NCBI RefSeq assembly: GCF_009749465.1 | Contig: NZ_WBIS01000006.1 | Span: 101,450 to 165,449 of the forward strand | From: Agromyces terreus | GTDB lineage: Bacteria > Actinomycetota > Actinomycetes > Actinomycetales > Microbacteriaceae | Direction: 5' to 3' | DNA: 64,000 nt | Part shown: positions 54,154-61,999 of the stretch, in pieces | Position numbering within the stretch: position 1 is the first letter of the stretch | How the letters are laid out: every line of letters begins with the position of its first letter | The notes under the pieces: model-generated | What the model was told of the DNA's origin: nothing | Databases searched by the model: none | The model's input: the letters and a program-made list of their open reading frames with translations, nothing else | Translations under genes and position numbers: made by a program

Positions 54154-54522
54154 TCAACCGACCTGCACGGTCCAGATCTGGAACATGCGGTACAGCATGA
54201 CGGCGACGGACAGCGCCCCGACGCCGAGCACGACCGTGCTCCACCTGCTGCGCTCGAGCAGGGCCCAGAAGATCGCCGCCGGCGGGATGAGCAGCGCGGC
54301 GAAGAGGTAGATGCCGAACTCGAGCGGGTTGCCGGTCGGGGTGTTGCCGAAGGCCGGCGCGAGAACGGCGACGACGACCTGCACCACGAGCAGCAGCTCG
54401 ACGAGCGCGAGCGCCCCGTTCGACAGGTCGCTCGGCACGCGGCCCGCGAACCCGAGGCCGAGGCACAGGAGCCCGGCCGCGACCGCGACCCCGAGCTGCA
54501 CCCACATGAACCACTCGATCAC
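54154..54522 (-). CDS. Four-helix membrane protein (122 aa)
   Basis: Short N-terminus VIEWFMWVQ, then helices at 8-28, 38-60, 68-88 and 95-115 with few charges. No family recognised. The GTG start overlaps the truB stop (GTGA, 54519-54522), and the next membrane protein gene starts 25 bp after its own stop, so truB and the two small membrane proteins form one transcript with ribF. Confidence 0.82.
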   Translation of the reverse strand: MIEWFMWVQLGVAVAAGLLCLGLGFAGRVPSDLSNGALALVELLLVVQVVVAVLAPAFGNTPTGNPLEFGIYLFAALLIPPAAIFWALLERSRWSTVVLGVGALSVAVMLYRMFQIWTVQVG

Positions 54523-55451
54523 GATGCGGCCTCGTCGGCCGGGAACCCGACGACCACCTTCAGGGCCTCGCCGCGACGCTCGACGATCGCGACGAGACGA
54601 CGGACCCCGCCGTTCTCGACGACCGCCGCGATGGGCTCGCCCTTCGACGTCGCGGGAGCTCCGGTCGCGTCGATGCGCTTGCCGTGGCCGAGGTCGACGG
54701 CCTGCTGCTCGCTCAGCCGCACGACCGGCAACGCCAGCTCCGCGGCATCCGCGGCACCGATGAGCGCCGACGCGACGTCGAGGTCTTCGAGCGCGGATGC
54801 CTCGGCCACCGGGAACCGTCCGATGCGCGTGCGGCGCAGCGCCGTGAGGTGCCCGCCGACGCCGAGATCGGAGCCGAGATCGCGGGCGAGCGCCCGGATG
54901 TAGGTGCCCGAGGAGCACTCGACCCGGACGTCCAGGTCGACGAACGCGGGATCGTCGCCGGATGCGGCGACGTGCCGCATCGCGAGCACCTCGAACGCCG
55001 AGATCGTAACCGTTCGGGCCTTCAACTCGACCTGCTCGCCGTCGCGCACGCGCTGATAGGCCCGCTTGCCGTCGACCTTGATCGCGCTGACCGCGCTCGG
55101 GACCTGGTCGATCTCGCCCGTGAGCTTCGCGATGCCGGCCGTGATGCGCGGCTCGTCGACCGCGCCGACGAGCGCGGCGGATGCCGCATCGAGGCGTTCG
55201 CCCTCGGCATCGTCGGTCGTCGTGGTCGCGCCGAGGCGGATCGTCGCGACGTACTCCTTGTCGAGCCCCACCAGGTAGGTGAGGAGTCGGGTCGCGGAGT
55301 TCACGCCGAGCACGAGCAGCCCGGTGGCCATCGGATCGAGCGTGCCCGCGTGGCCGATCTTGCGCGTGCCGGCGAGGCGCCGCGTTCGAGCGACCACGTC
55401 GTGGCTGGTGATCCCCTGCGGCTTGTCGACGAGGAGGATGCCGCTGTTCAC
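54519..55451 (-). CDS. truB: tRNA pseudouridine-55 synthase
   Basis: 310 residues. It makes pseudouridine 55 in the T-arm of tRNAs. Catalytic Asp is in AGTLDPMATGLLVLG near 38-52, KPQGITSHDVV lies at the start, and the RNA-binding YIRALARDLG near 175 and the C-terminal PUA-like part are present. The GTG start follows TAGCCT (55459-55464) by 7 nt. It heads the truB-membrane protein-membrane protein-ribF-MFS run and is divergent from panE with 60 bp between starts. Confidence 0.96.
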   Translation of the reverse strand: MNSGILLVDKPQGITSHDVVARTRRLAGTRKIGHAGTLDPMATGLLVLGVNSATRLLTYLVGLDKEYVATIRLGATTTTDDAEGERLDAASAALVGAVDEPRITAGIAKLTGEIDQVPSAVSAIKVDGKRAYQRVRDGEQVELKARTVTISAFEVLAMRHVAASGDDPAFVDLDVRVECSSGTYIRALARDLGSDLGVGGHLTALRRTRIGRFPVAEASALEDLDVASALIGAADAAELALPVVRLSEQQAVDLGHGKRIDATGAPATSKGEPIAAVVENGGVRRLVAIVERRGEALKVVVGFPADEAAS

Positions 55452-55511
55452 GCGGTACAGGCTAACAGCCGCGTGCGACCGGGCCCGCCGCGGCCGCCCT
55501 ACGCTGGAGTC

Positions 55512-56501
55512 GTGGAGATCGGCATCATCGGCGCAGGCGCGCTCGGCGGCACGTTCGCGGCCCTGCTCGACCGGGTCGGGCACCGGGTCGAGGTCACCGC
55601 GCGCGGCGACGGGCTGGCCGCGATCCGATCGGCCGGCATCCGCCTGACCGGCGCCTACGGCGACGTGACCGCCCGGGTCACCGCGAACGAGCGGCTGACG
55701 CGACGACCCGAGCTCGTGCTCGTGTGCACCAAGGCGCAGGACGCCGAGGCCGCCGTCGCCGCGAACCGGGCACTCGTCGACGGCGCGACCGTGGTGGTCG
55801 TCCAGAACGGGCTCGAAGGCGTCGACACCGCCGAGCGTCTCCTGCCGTCCTCGACCTGCCTCGGCCTGCTCTCGCTCATCGCCGCCGACCACTCCGGCCC
55901 AGGGCTCGTGCACGTGACGGCCGCCGCGGAGAGCGGGCTCGGCCGCGGCGACGGGCCGGCCGGGCAGACCGCCGTGCGCATCGCCGAGGTGCTCTCCGAG
56001 GCGGTGCCGGTGCGCGCGATCGACGATTTCCGCGGCGCGCAGTGGACCAAGCTCGTCGTCAACATGGTCAACGCCGTGCCCGCGATCGTCGGCGTCACGC
56101 TCGGCGAGGTCGTCGCGCATCCCGGCCTCCTCCGGACCCTGACCGCGTCGATGCACGAATGCGTGCGCGTCGGCATCGCTCGCGGGGTGCGCTTCGGCAG
56201 TCTGAACGGCCTCGACGACACCGGCCTGCGGGCCTTCGCGTCGTCGTCGCTCGAGGACGCGACCTCGGTTCCGTCGGACCTCGTGGCGCGCATGGGCTGG
56301 GAGACGAACCGGGGCTCCACCCAGCAGAGCCTCCGCCGCGGGCAGCCGACCGAGATCGACTTCCTGAACGGCGCGGTGGTCCGCGAGGCGACCGCCGCCG
56401 GGCTCGCCGCCCCCGTGAACGCGGCGCTCGTCGGCCTCGTGCACGAGGTCGAGTCGCTCGGGCATCCGTTGCCGGCCGACCGGGTGATCGACCTGCGCTG
56501 A
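55512..56501 (+). CDS. 2-dehydropantoate 2-reductase (ApbA/PanE family)
   Basis: 329 residues. N-terminal Rossmann motif IGIIGAGALGGTFAALL near 3-19, CTKAQDAEAAV near 72 and VVVVQNGLEGVD near 95 with the Asn-Gly; the C-terminal domain has FRGAQWTKLVVNMVNAVPAI near 175-195 with the catalytic Lys. It reduces ketopantoate to pantoate with NADPH in coenzyme A synthesis; several family members reduce other 2-keto acids, so the symbol is withheld. The GTG start follows TACGCT (55500-55505) by 6 nt. Confidence 0.88.
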   Translation: MEIGIIGAGALGGTFAALLDRVGHRVEVTARGDGLAAIRSAGIRLTGAYGDVTARVTANERLTRRPELVLVCTKAQDAEAAVAANRALVDGATVVVVQNGLEGVDTAERLLPSSTCLGLLSLIAADHSGPGLVHVTAAAESGLGRGDGPAGQTAVRIAEVLSEAVPVRAIDDFRGAQWTKLVVNMVNAVPAIVGVTLGEVVAHPGLLRTLTASMHECVRVGIARGVRFGSLNGLDDTGLRAFASSSLEDATSVPSDLVARMGWETNRGSTQQSLRRGQPTEIDFLNGAVVREATAAGLAAPVNAALVGLVHEVESLGHPLPADRVIDLR

Positions 56502-56545
56502 CCGGCTCGCCGGCGGGTCGGGTCTCGGCGGGCCGGGTCTCGGCC

Positions 56546-56599
56546 GGCCCCCTCTTCGCAGCGCGGAAGAGGGGGCCCGGCGAACCGGACCCCCTCTTC
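56546..56599. terminator. Three-arm bidirectional terminator
   Basis: The central arm GAAGAGGGGG (56566-56575) can pair with CCCCCTCTTC on its left (56548-56557) or with an identical copy on its right (56590-56599). The left hairpin suits panE, the right one suits the convergent surface protein gene. Upstream lies a GGGTCTCGGC direct repeat. Confidence 0.65.
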
Positions 56600-56614
56600 G
56601 TGCAACGGTGGACG

Positions 56615-59461
56615 CTACGCGCGCTTGCGGCGGATGCGGGCGATCGCGAGGAACGCCGCACCGGCCAGCACGATGATGCCGGCGACGATCGCGATCGTCG
56701 TGCCCGCGAAGCCGGTGCTCGCGAGCCCGGTGCCGCCGGCCTCGGCCGTGACGGAACCGTCGCCGTCGCCGTCACCGGACACGGGCGGAGCCGGAGGCAC
56801 TTCGCCGCCGCCGACCCCGCCGGGCTCGGCGCACTCGGGCGTCGCGTCGGGGTATGCGAGGTCGATCGCGAGCTCGGGGTTGACCTTCAGCACGGCCGTG
56901 TCGATGTCACGGGTCCAGGCGAAGTTGCCGTCGGTCTCCTGCCAAGTGCCGTCGGCGAGCTGTTCCCAGCCCGGCCATCCGGTGGCCGTGACGCCGTCGT
57001 CTCCGACGGACGCACCGGGCCAGAGGTGCTGGCCGGACAGCTTCCCGTCCACCAGTTCACCGAGCTCGATCGTCTCGGTGTCGGTGCCGTCGCTCAGCAC
57101 GAGCGACACGACGTTGCCGGTCGACTGCTGGTCGGGGTCGATCAGCTCGACGTCGTAGAAGATCCACGGCGCGTCGGCGACGCACTGCCCCACCGCGGTC
57201 GAACCCGTCAGCGTGGGCTCGATGCAGTCGGCGTCGTCGACCGCGTAGGCCCACTCGGTCGTCGTGCCCTCGGCGAAGGCGTAGCCCGGCTTCGCGGCGG
57301 CCGTCACCGTGATGACGCCGTCGGCCTCGCTCTCGGTCCACTCGGCCGTCTCGGTGCTCTCGGGGACCACGAGGGTCTCGTTGTCGGGTCCGCAGACGTC
57401 GGCGAACGTCGGAGCGCCGACGAGCTCGACGACGCAGGGCTCATCGTCGACGGTGAAGGTCCAGGATGCCTGGAGCCCGCCCTCGAACGTGGAGCCGGGC
57501 TTCGCGGTCGCCGTGACCGTGATGACGCCGTTCTCCTCGGTCGAGGACCATTCGATCGTCTCGGTGCTCTCGGGAACGGTCAGCTCGTCGTTGTCGGGAC
57601 CGCAGGCGTCGGTGAAGCTCGGCGCGCCGACGAGCTCGATGATGCACGGCTCGTCGTCGACGGTGAACTCCCACGACGTCTTCGTGCCCGCCGGGAAGAC
57701 GAAGCCGGGCTTCGCGGTCGCCGTCACCGTGATGACACCGCCCTCTTCAGTCGAGGCCCAGGCGACCGAGTCGGTGCTCTCGGGAACGCTCAGCTCGTCG
57801 TTGTCGGGACCGCAGGCGTCGGTGAACGAGGGCGCACCCTCGAGGCCCACCACGCACGGCGCGTCGTCGACGGTGAACTCCCACGACGTCTTCGTGCCCG
57901 CCGGGAACGCGAAGCCGGCCTTCGCGGTCGCCGTCACCGTGACGACCGCACCTTCACGCGACGAAGCCCAGAGCACCTTGTCGGTGCTCGACGGAACCGT
58001 CAGCGACTCGTTCTGGGGCCCGCACTGGTCGGCGAACGACGGCACGCCCTCGAGCACCACCACGCACGGCTCGTCGTCGACCGGGTAGGTCCATTCGGTC
58101 TGCGCTCCGACCGGCAACGCGAAGCCGGGCTTCGCCGTCAACGTGACCTCGATGAAGCCCGCGCCGTACGTGGTCGTCCAGTCGAGCGAGTCGGTGTCGA
58201 CCGGCTCGGTGAACACCTCGTTGTCGGGTCCGCACGTGTCGGAGAACGCCGGGGCCGGCGGTGCGGGCACCTCGGTCGGCGGCTTCACGCAATCGGGGTA
58301 CTGGAGCAGCGACTGGTCGCCCTGCTCGGGCTGCGTCTTCTGGATCGGGAAGAAGATCCACCAGTCGGTCCACGTGAACGTGGGGAAGATGTCCTTCTCG
58401 TGCGCGTCGTGCCGGCCCGAGAAGAACTTCTTGACCGCGAGGGTCTCCCGCTCGTAGCCGCCCGTGCTCGCGTCCCAGTGGCAGACCGTCACGGCGTCGC
58501 CGCAGTCGACCTTGCCCTCCCAGTGGTAGTTGGTTCCGGCGACCTGCACCCAGACGACGGACCAGACATCGGGATCGGTCCAGGCACGGTGATCGGCGAA
58601 GACGAATCGCTGCTCGCCCGACCAGGTGCCGCGCTCCTTGTGGAAGTTGAGCGTGAGCTCCTTGCCGTCGGCGATGATGCGCACGTTGACGTCATTGGCC
58701 TGACCCGACGGGATGTCGGTCGGGTAGACCACGGTCAGCGCCTTGCAGGTGGGGGCCGCGTACTCCCAGTTCCAGTCGAACGGCTTCGCGCAGTCCTCGT
58801 AGGCGAGCAGGCTCTGGTCGCCCTGCTTCGGCACGGTGATCGTCTTGCCCTGCTTCTCGTAGGTGAATGCGGGGTAGATGTCGCCCTTGCCCTGGTGGTC
58901 GTCGTGACCGGCCGTGAAGAAGGCGTTCACCGAGACGGTGATGCGGACGTACGGATTGGTCGCGCTGCCGGTCGCGTGGCAGATCGTGACCTTCTTGACG
59001 TTCGGGGCGCCGTCGCACTGGCCGGCGGTGACCGTGACGCTGCCGGAGTCGGTGCTGGTCGCACCCGACGACGGCCAGCTGCCGCTGAGGGTCAGCTTCA
59101 CCGTTCCGACCGCGACGTCGTCCTGGACGAACGTGGCCGACTTCGCCTTCTTGATCTCGGTGCCCACCGGCACGAGCGCCGTGTCGGAGGAGGCGGTGAT
59201 CGTCTCGTCGCGGTTCGACTCGGAGTTCTTGACGGTCCACTCGATCGACGCGCTGCCGTCGGCGGCGCAGACGACCTTCCCGGTGATCGTGTTGTGGTGC
59301 GCGCTCGCCGGCGCGGCGGCGCCGACGACGGCGAGCCCGCCGGCGAGGGCCAGGGTGGTCAGCACGGCTGCGGCGCGTCGCCACAGGCCGGGGGAATCGG
59401 AATTCGCGCGCGTACGCCGCAGGCGCTGGGCAGCGCGCACCGAACCACTGGGGTTGGGCAT
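56615..59461 (-). CDS. LAxTG-anchored surface protein with five 70-residue repeats
   Basis: 948 residues. Signal peptide about 28-54 (VLTTLALAGGLAVVGAAAPA), then two modules carrying CHATGS-NPYV/GH-DIYP (161-200) and CHWDASTGGY/GRHDAHEKDIFP (327-365), known from other actinobacterial exported proteins. Five repeats follow with no indels: their first Cys is at 410, 480, 550, 620 and 690, the second at 466, 536, 606, 676 and 746, suggesting one disulfide per repeat. The end has sortase motif LASTG (913-917), a helix and RIRRKRA, as for class E sortases. Ligand unknown; adhesion or cell-surface display is likely. GGAG precedes the ATG. Confidence 0.9.
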   Translation of the reverse strand: MPNPSGSVRAAQRLRRTRANSDSPGLWRRAAAVLTTLALAGGLAVVGAAAPASAHHNTITGKVVCAADGSASIEWTVKNSESNRDETITASSDTALVPVGTEIKKAKSATFVQDDVAVGTVKLTLSGSWPSSGATSTDSGSVTVTAGQCDGAPNVKKVTICHATGSATNPYVRITVSVNAFFTAGHDDHQGKGDIYPAFTYEKQGKTITVPKQGDQSLLAYEDCAKPFDWNWEYAAPTCKALTVVYPTDIPSGQANDVNVRIIADGKELTLNFHKERGTWSGEQRFVFADHRAWTDPDVWSVVWVQVAGTNYHWEGKVDCGDAVTVCHWDASTGGYERETLAVKKFFSGRHDAHEKDIFPTFTWTDWWIFFPIQKTQPEQGDQSLLQYPDCVKPPTEVPAPPAPAFSDTCGPDNEVFTEPVDTDSLDWTTTYGAGFIEVTLTAKPGFALPVGAQTEWTYPVDDEPCVVVLEGVPSFADQCGPQNESLTVPSSTDKVLWASSREGAVVTVTATAKAGFAFPAGTKTSWEFTVDDAPCVVGLEGAPSFTDACGPDNDELSVPESTDSVAWASTEEGGVITVTATAKPGFVFPAGTKTSWEFTVDDEPCIIELVGAPSFTDACGPDNDELTVPESTETIEWSSTEENGVITVTATAKPGSTFEGGLQASWTFTVDDEPCVVELVGAPTFADVCGPDNETLVVPESTETAEWTESEADGVITVTAAAKPGYAFAEGTTTEWAYAVDDADCIEPTLTGSTAVGQCVADAPWIFYDVELIDPDQQSTGNVVSLVLSDGTDTETIELGELVDGKLSGQHLWPGASVGDDGVTATGWPGWEQLADGTWQETDGNFAWTRDIDTAVLKVNPELAIDLAYPDATPECAEPGGVGGGEVPPAPPVSGDGDGDGSVTAEAGGTGLASTGFAGTTIAIVAGIIVLAGAAFLAIARIRRKRA
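57200..58249 (-). repeat. Five tandem 210-bp repeats in the surface protein gene
   Basis: Protein units of exactly 70 residues beginning (A/S/T)F(S/A/T)D.CGP(D/Q)N and ending VDD.(P/D)C. Units 3 and 4 are most alike (both SFTDACGPDNDEL), pointing to recent duplication; the outer units have diverged. Confidence 0.9.
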
Positions 59462-59731
59462 TCGGGGGTCTCCATCGATCGGATGGCGGCGAACCTGCGT
59501 GAAGCCGGGGTCGCGCATGCGCGACGGCTCGAGGCGCCACGTGGGCGCACCGAGAGGCGGGTCTTCGGGTGGGGCTGGGGGTTCGCACGGCCGGGGGAAA
59601 AGGGCTGTGAACCTTCAGTATGGCGGTGGTGGAGGCAACACGTCCACCGCTTTCGAGCCCGAGATCGATCTGTCCCCCGAATTGGGGACGTTCCGTCTGA
59701 TCGGGCTCGTTCAGCGCCCGCGCGCCGGACC

Positions 59732-60349
59732 CTACGACCGGGCCTGATCGGCCCTCTCGGCGCGTACGAATCGCGGGTTCGACGGGTCGCGGTCGTCGAC
59801 GACGACGGATGCCTCGGCGCGCGGGTCCCGTTCGTCGTAGGCGAGGCGGTCGGCGGCGTCGACGGGTTCGCCCTCGAGGGCGATGCGCACGTCCCACAGT
59901 TGCGCGAGCCGCGGCCGCAGCACGAACCGGCCGTCGATCACGAGGATCGCGTCGGCGGGCCCGGTGACCCACTTCGGCTCGATCCATGCGTCGCGTGCGG
60001 GGTCGAAGACCGCGGTCACGAACGCCGTGGAGCCGCCCATGCGGAACGGCTCGACGAGCACCCGCCGCAGCGCCGATTCGTCGAACGCGTAGCGGAAGTA
60101 CCGCTCGGCGGTGTCGGGGCCGTAGACGTCCTGCGCCTCGCGCGAGCGGTGGAAGTCCTCCATGCTCGCGCGGAACACGCGGTGCCCGCGTTCGCGGAGC
60201 ACGGCCGCGAGGTCGTCGCCGAATACCGTCTTGCCGCTGCGCACCGGTCCGTCGATCGCGACGATCATGCGGCCGAGGCCGTATTGCCGCAGGATCTCGT
60301 CGGCGAGTTCGCGGAGGAAGCTCACACGCGGCGTCGTCACCAGTTCCAT
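59732..60349 (-). CDS. Uridine-kinase-like P-loop protein
   Basis: 205 residues. Walker A is IDGPVRSGKTVFGDDL near 33-48 and the family Asp is in SMEDFHRSREAQD near 64. The pattern of the rest (VFDPARDAWIEPKWVTGPAD, ILVIDGRFVLRPRLAQLWDV) follows actinobacterial proteins annotated as uridine kinase. Nucleoside substrate unproven. The ATG follows TAGCAT (60356-60361) by 6 nt. Divergent from mutY with 56 bp between starts. Confidence 0.82.
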   Translation of the reverse strand: MELVTTPRVSFLRELADEILRQYGLGRMIVAIDGPVRSGKTVFGDDLAAVLRERGHRVFRASMEDFHRSREAQDVYGPDTAERYFRYAFDESALRRVLVEPFRMGGSTAFVTAVFDPARDAWIEPKWVTGPADAILVIDGRFVLRPRLAQLWDVRIALEGEPVDAADRLAYDERDPRAEASVVVDDRDPSNPRFVRAERADQARS

Positions 60350-60405
60350 GCGCCCATGCTAGCCGCGCGGGCCGTGCGCGGCATCCGTGCTCGTAGGCTT
60401 GGAGG

Positions 60406-61296
60406 ATGCCCGCAGACCCCCCAGCGACCGACCTCGCCGAGGCCGTGAACGACTGGTTCGCGGATGCCGCGCGGCCGCTGCCGTGGCGCGCCGTCGACGT
60501 CTCGCCGTGGGGCGTGCTCGTGAGCGAGTTCATGCTGCAGCAGACCCAGGTCGCCCGCGTGATCCCCCGCTGGCACGCCTGGCTCGAGCGATGGCCCACG
60601 CCGGCCGACCTCGCCTCCGCTCCCCCGTCCGAGGCCGTGCGGGCCTGGGACCGGCTGGGGTATCCGCGGCGCGCGCTGTGGCTGCACCGCGCGGCGACCG
60701 CGATCGTCGAGCGCCACGGCGGCGAGGTCCCCCGCGATCTCGACGACCTGCTCGCGCTGCCGGGCGTCGGCCCCTACACGGCTCGCGCCGTCGCCGCCTT
60801 CGCGTTCGGCGCGAGGCATCCGGTGGTCGATACCAACACGCGTCGCGTGATCGCGAGGGCCGTGCTCGGCCAGGAGCACCCCGGTCCGCCGTCGACGACA
60901 CGCGATCTGGCGGCGATGGGCGCCCTGCTGCCTGCGGCGGATGCCGCGGCGCGCACGTTCAACGCGGCCGCGATGGAGCTCGGAGCGACCGTGTGCACCG
61001 CCCGCGCTCCCGCCTGCGAGTCGTGCCCGATCGCGGCCGGATGCGCGTGGTTGATCGCCGGGCGCCCCGAGTACGACGGCCCTCGCAGCGCGAAGCAGGC
61101 ACGGTTCGAGGGTTCCGACCGGCAGATCCGGGGGCTCGTGATGCGCGAGTTGCGGGCCGCGCATCGGCCGCTCACGCGGGCCGAACTCGACGCGACGTGG
61201 CCTGATGCGTCCCGGCTCGATCGCGTGATCGCGACGCTCGTACACGACGGGCTCGCGGTCGCGGGCCCCGACGGGTTCGCGCTGCCCGAGTCCTGA
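60406..61296 (+). CDS. mutY: A/G-specific adenine DNA glycosylase
   Basis: 296 residues. Removes adenine opposite 8-oxoguanine. N-terminal PWGVLVSEFMLQQTQVARVI has the catalytic Glu (near 44), the HhH is LLALPGVGPYTARAVAAFAF near 123-142 and the catalytic Asp is in HPVVDTNTRRV. The iron-sulfur Cys set C-x6-C-x2-C-x5-C is complete (CTARAPACESCPIAAGC). The protein is short: a full NUDIX-like recognition domain is missing, leaving a small winged C-terminus, common for actinobacterial MutY. The ATG follows TAGGCT (60394-60399) by 6 nt. Confidence 0.93.
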   Translation: MPADPPATDLAEAVNDWFADAARPLPWRAVDVSPWGVLVSEFMLQQTQVARVIPRWHAWLERWPTPADLASAPPSEAVRAWDRLGYPRRALWLHRAATAIVERHGGEVPRDLDDLLALPGVGPYTARAVAAFAFGARHPVVDTNTRRVIARAVLGQEHPGPPSTTRDLAAMGALLPAADAAARTFNAAAMELGATVCTARAPACESCPIAAGCAWLIAGRPEYDGPRSAKQARFEGSDRQIRGLVMRELRAAHRPLTRAELDATWPDASRLDRVIATLVHDGLAVAGPDGFALPES

Positions 61297-61322
61297 CCGG
61301 TCAGGCGAGCAGCCGCCCATCG

Positions 61323-61381
61323 CCCCGTAACGCGCGAAGAGCGCACGCCCTGACGACGTGCGCTCTTCGCGCGTTACGGGG
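61323..61381. terminator. Terminator with a perfect 25-bp stem
   Basis: The arms 61323-61347 and 61357-61381 are perfect complements over 25 bp (starting CCCCGTAACG and ending CGTTACGGGG), with a 9-nt loop. It lies between the convergent mutY and rbfA stop codons. The stem is about twice as long as usual here. Confidence 0.85.
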
Positions 61382-61389
61382 AGACCCGA

Positions 61390-61881
61390 TCAGCTCGCGG
61401 TCGTCGACCCGTCGTCGTCGTCGTCGAGGTCGTCGTCGTCGAGGTCGTCGTCCTCGTCGTACTCGCGGGGCTTCACGTACGGATCGGCGTCGCCCGCGTA
61501 CTCGGCGGTGCTCGCCGCCGCCTCGGTCTCGGCGTCGCGTTCGCGCGCCTCGCGAAGCAGTGCCGCGATGTGGTCGGCGTTCTCGGGGATCGCGTCGAGG
61601 ATGAACTCGAGCGACGGGGTGAGACGGGCGGTGATGTTGCGGCCCACCTCGCTGCGGAGCATGCCGGTGGCCGCCTTCAGTGCGAGCGCCGAGTCGCGGC
61701 GCTCCTCATCGGTGCCGTAGACGGTGTAGAAGATGCTCGCGTGCTGGAGGTCGCCGGTGACGCGGACGTCGGTGATCGTGACGAAGCCGAGTCTCGGGTC
61801 GCGGAGGCCCTTGTCGAGTCGCCGGGCGACGATCTCCTTGATGCGGTCGGCCATCTTCCTGGCGCGTGCCGGATCTGCCAT
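61390..61881 (-). CDS. rbfA: 30S ribosome-binding factor
   Basis: 163 residues. The KH-type core (about 1-120) helps late 16S rRNA maturation: MADRIKEIVARRLDKGLRDP near 10-30, LGFVTITDVRVTGDLQHA and the helix LRSEVGRNITARLTPSLEFI. The tail of about 40 residues is mostly Asp (DEDDDLDDDDLDDDDDG), encoded by GTC triplet repeats on the plus strand, longer than in most species. AGGAG lies 8 nt before the ATG. It follows infB after a strong hairpin. Confidence 0.95.
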   Translation of the reverse strand: MADPARARKMADRIKEIVARRLDKGLRDPRLGFVTITDVRVTGDLQHASIFYTVYGTDEERRDSALALKAATGMLRSEVGRNITARLTPSLEFILDAIPENADHIAALLREARERDAETEAAASTAEYAGDADPYVKPREYDEDDDLDDDDLDDDDDGSTTAS

Positions 61882-61953
61882 TGCAGTGTCTCCTCTCGTG
61901 GCAGGGTCGACCATGCTGGGCCGGCCCGACCGCCTCGAACGTGGATCGGGGCA

Positions 61954-61989
61954 GGGTCCCCTCCGTCACCGGGGTGACGGAGGGGACCC
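61954..61989. terminator. Strong hairpin between infB and rbfA
   Basis: Arms 61954-61970 (GGGTCCCCTCC...) and 61973-61989 are perfect 17-bp complements with a 2-nt loop. It should stop or attenuate transcription from infB into rbfA, or protect the infB 3' end. Confidence 0.8.
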
Positions 61990-61999
61990 GTTGCTCGAC

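Noticed and set aside
55724..60448. A rightward open frame of about 1570 codons across panE, the surface protein gene and the kinase gene
   Set aside because: It is antisense to or out of frame with well-recognised genes; long stop-free frames are expected at this GC content, and its Arg/Gly/Ala-rich translation has no domain.
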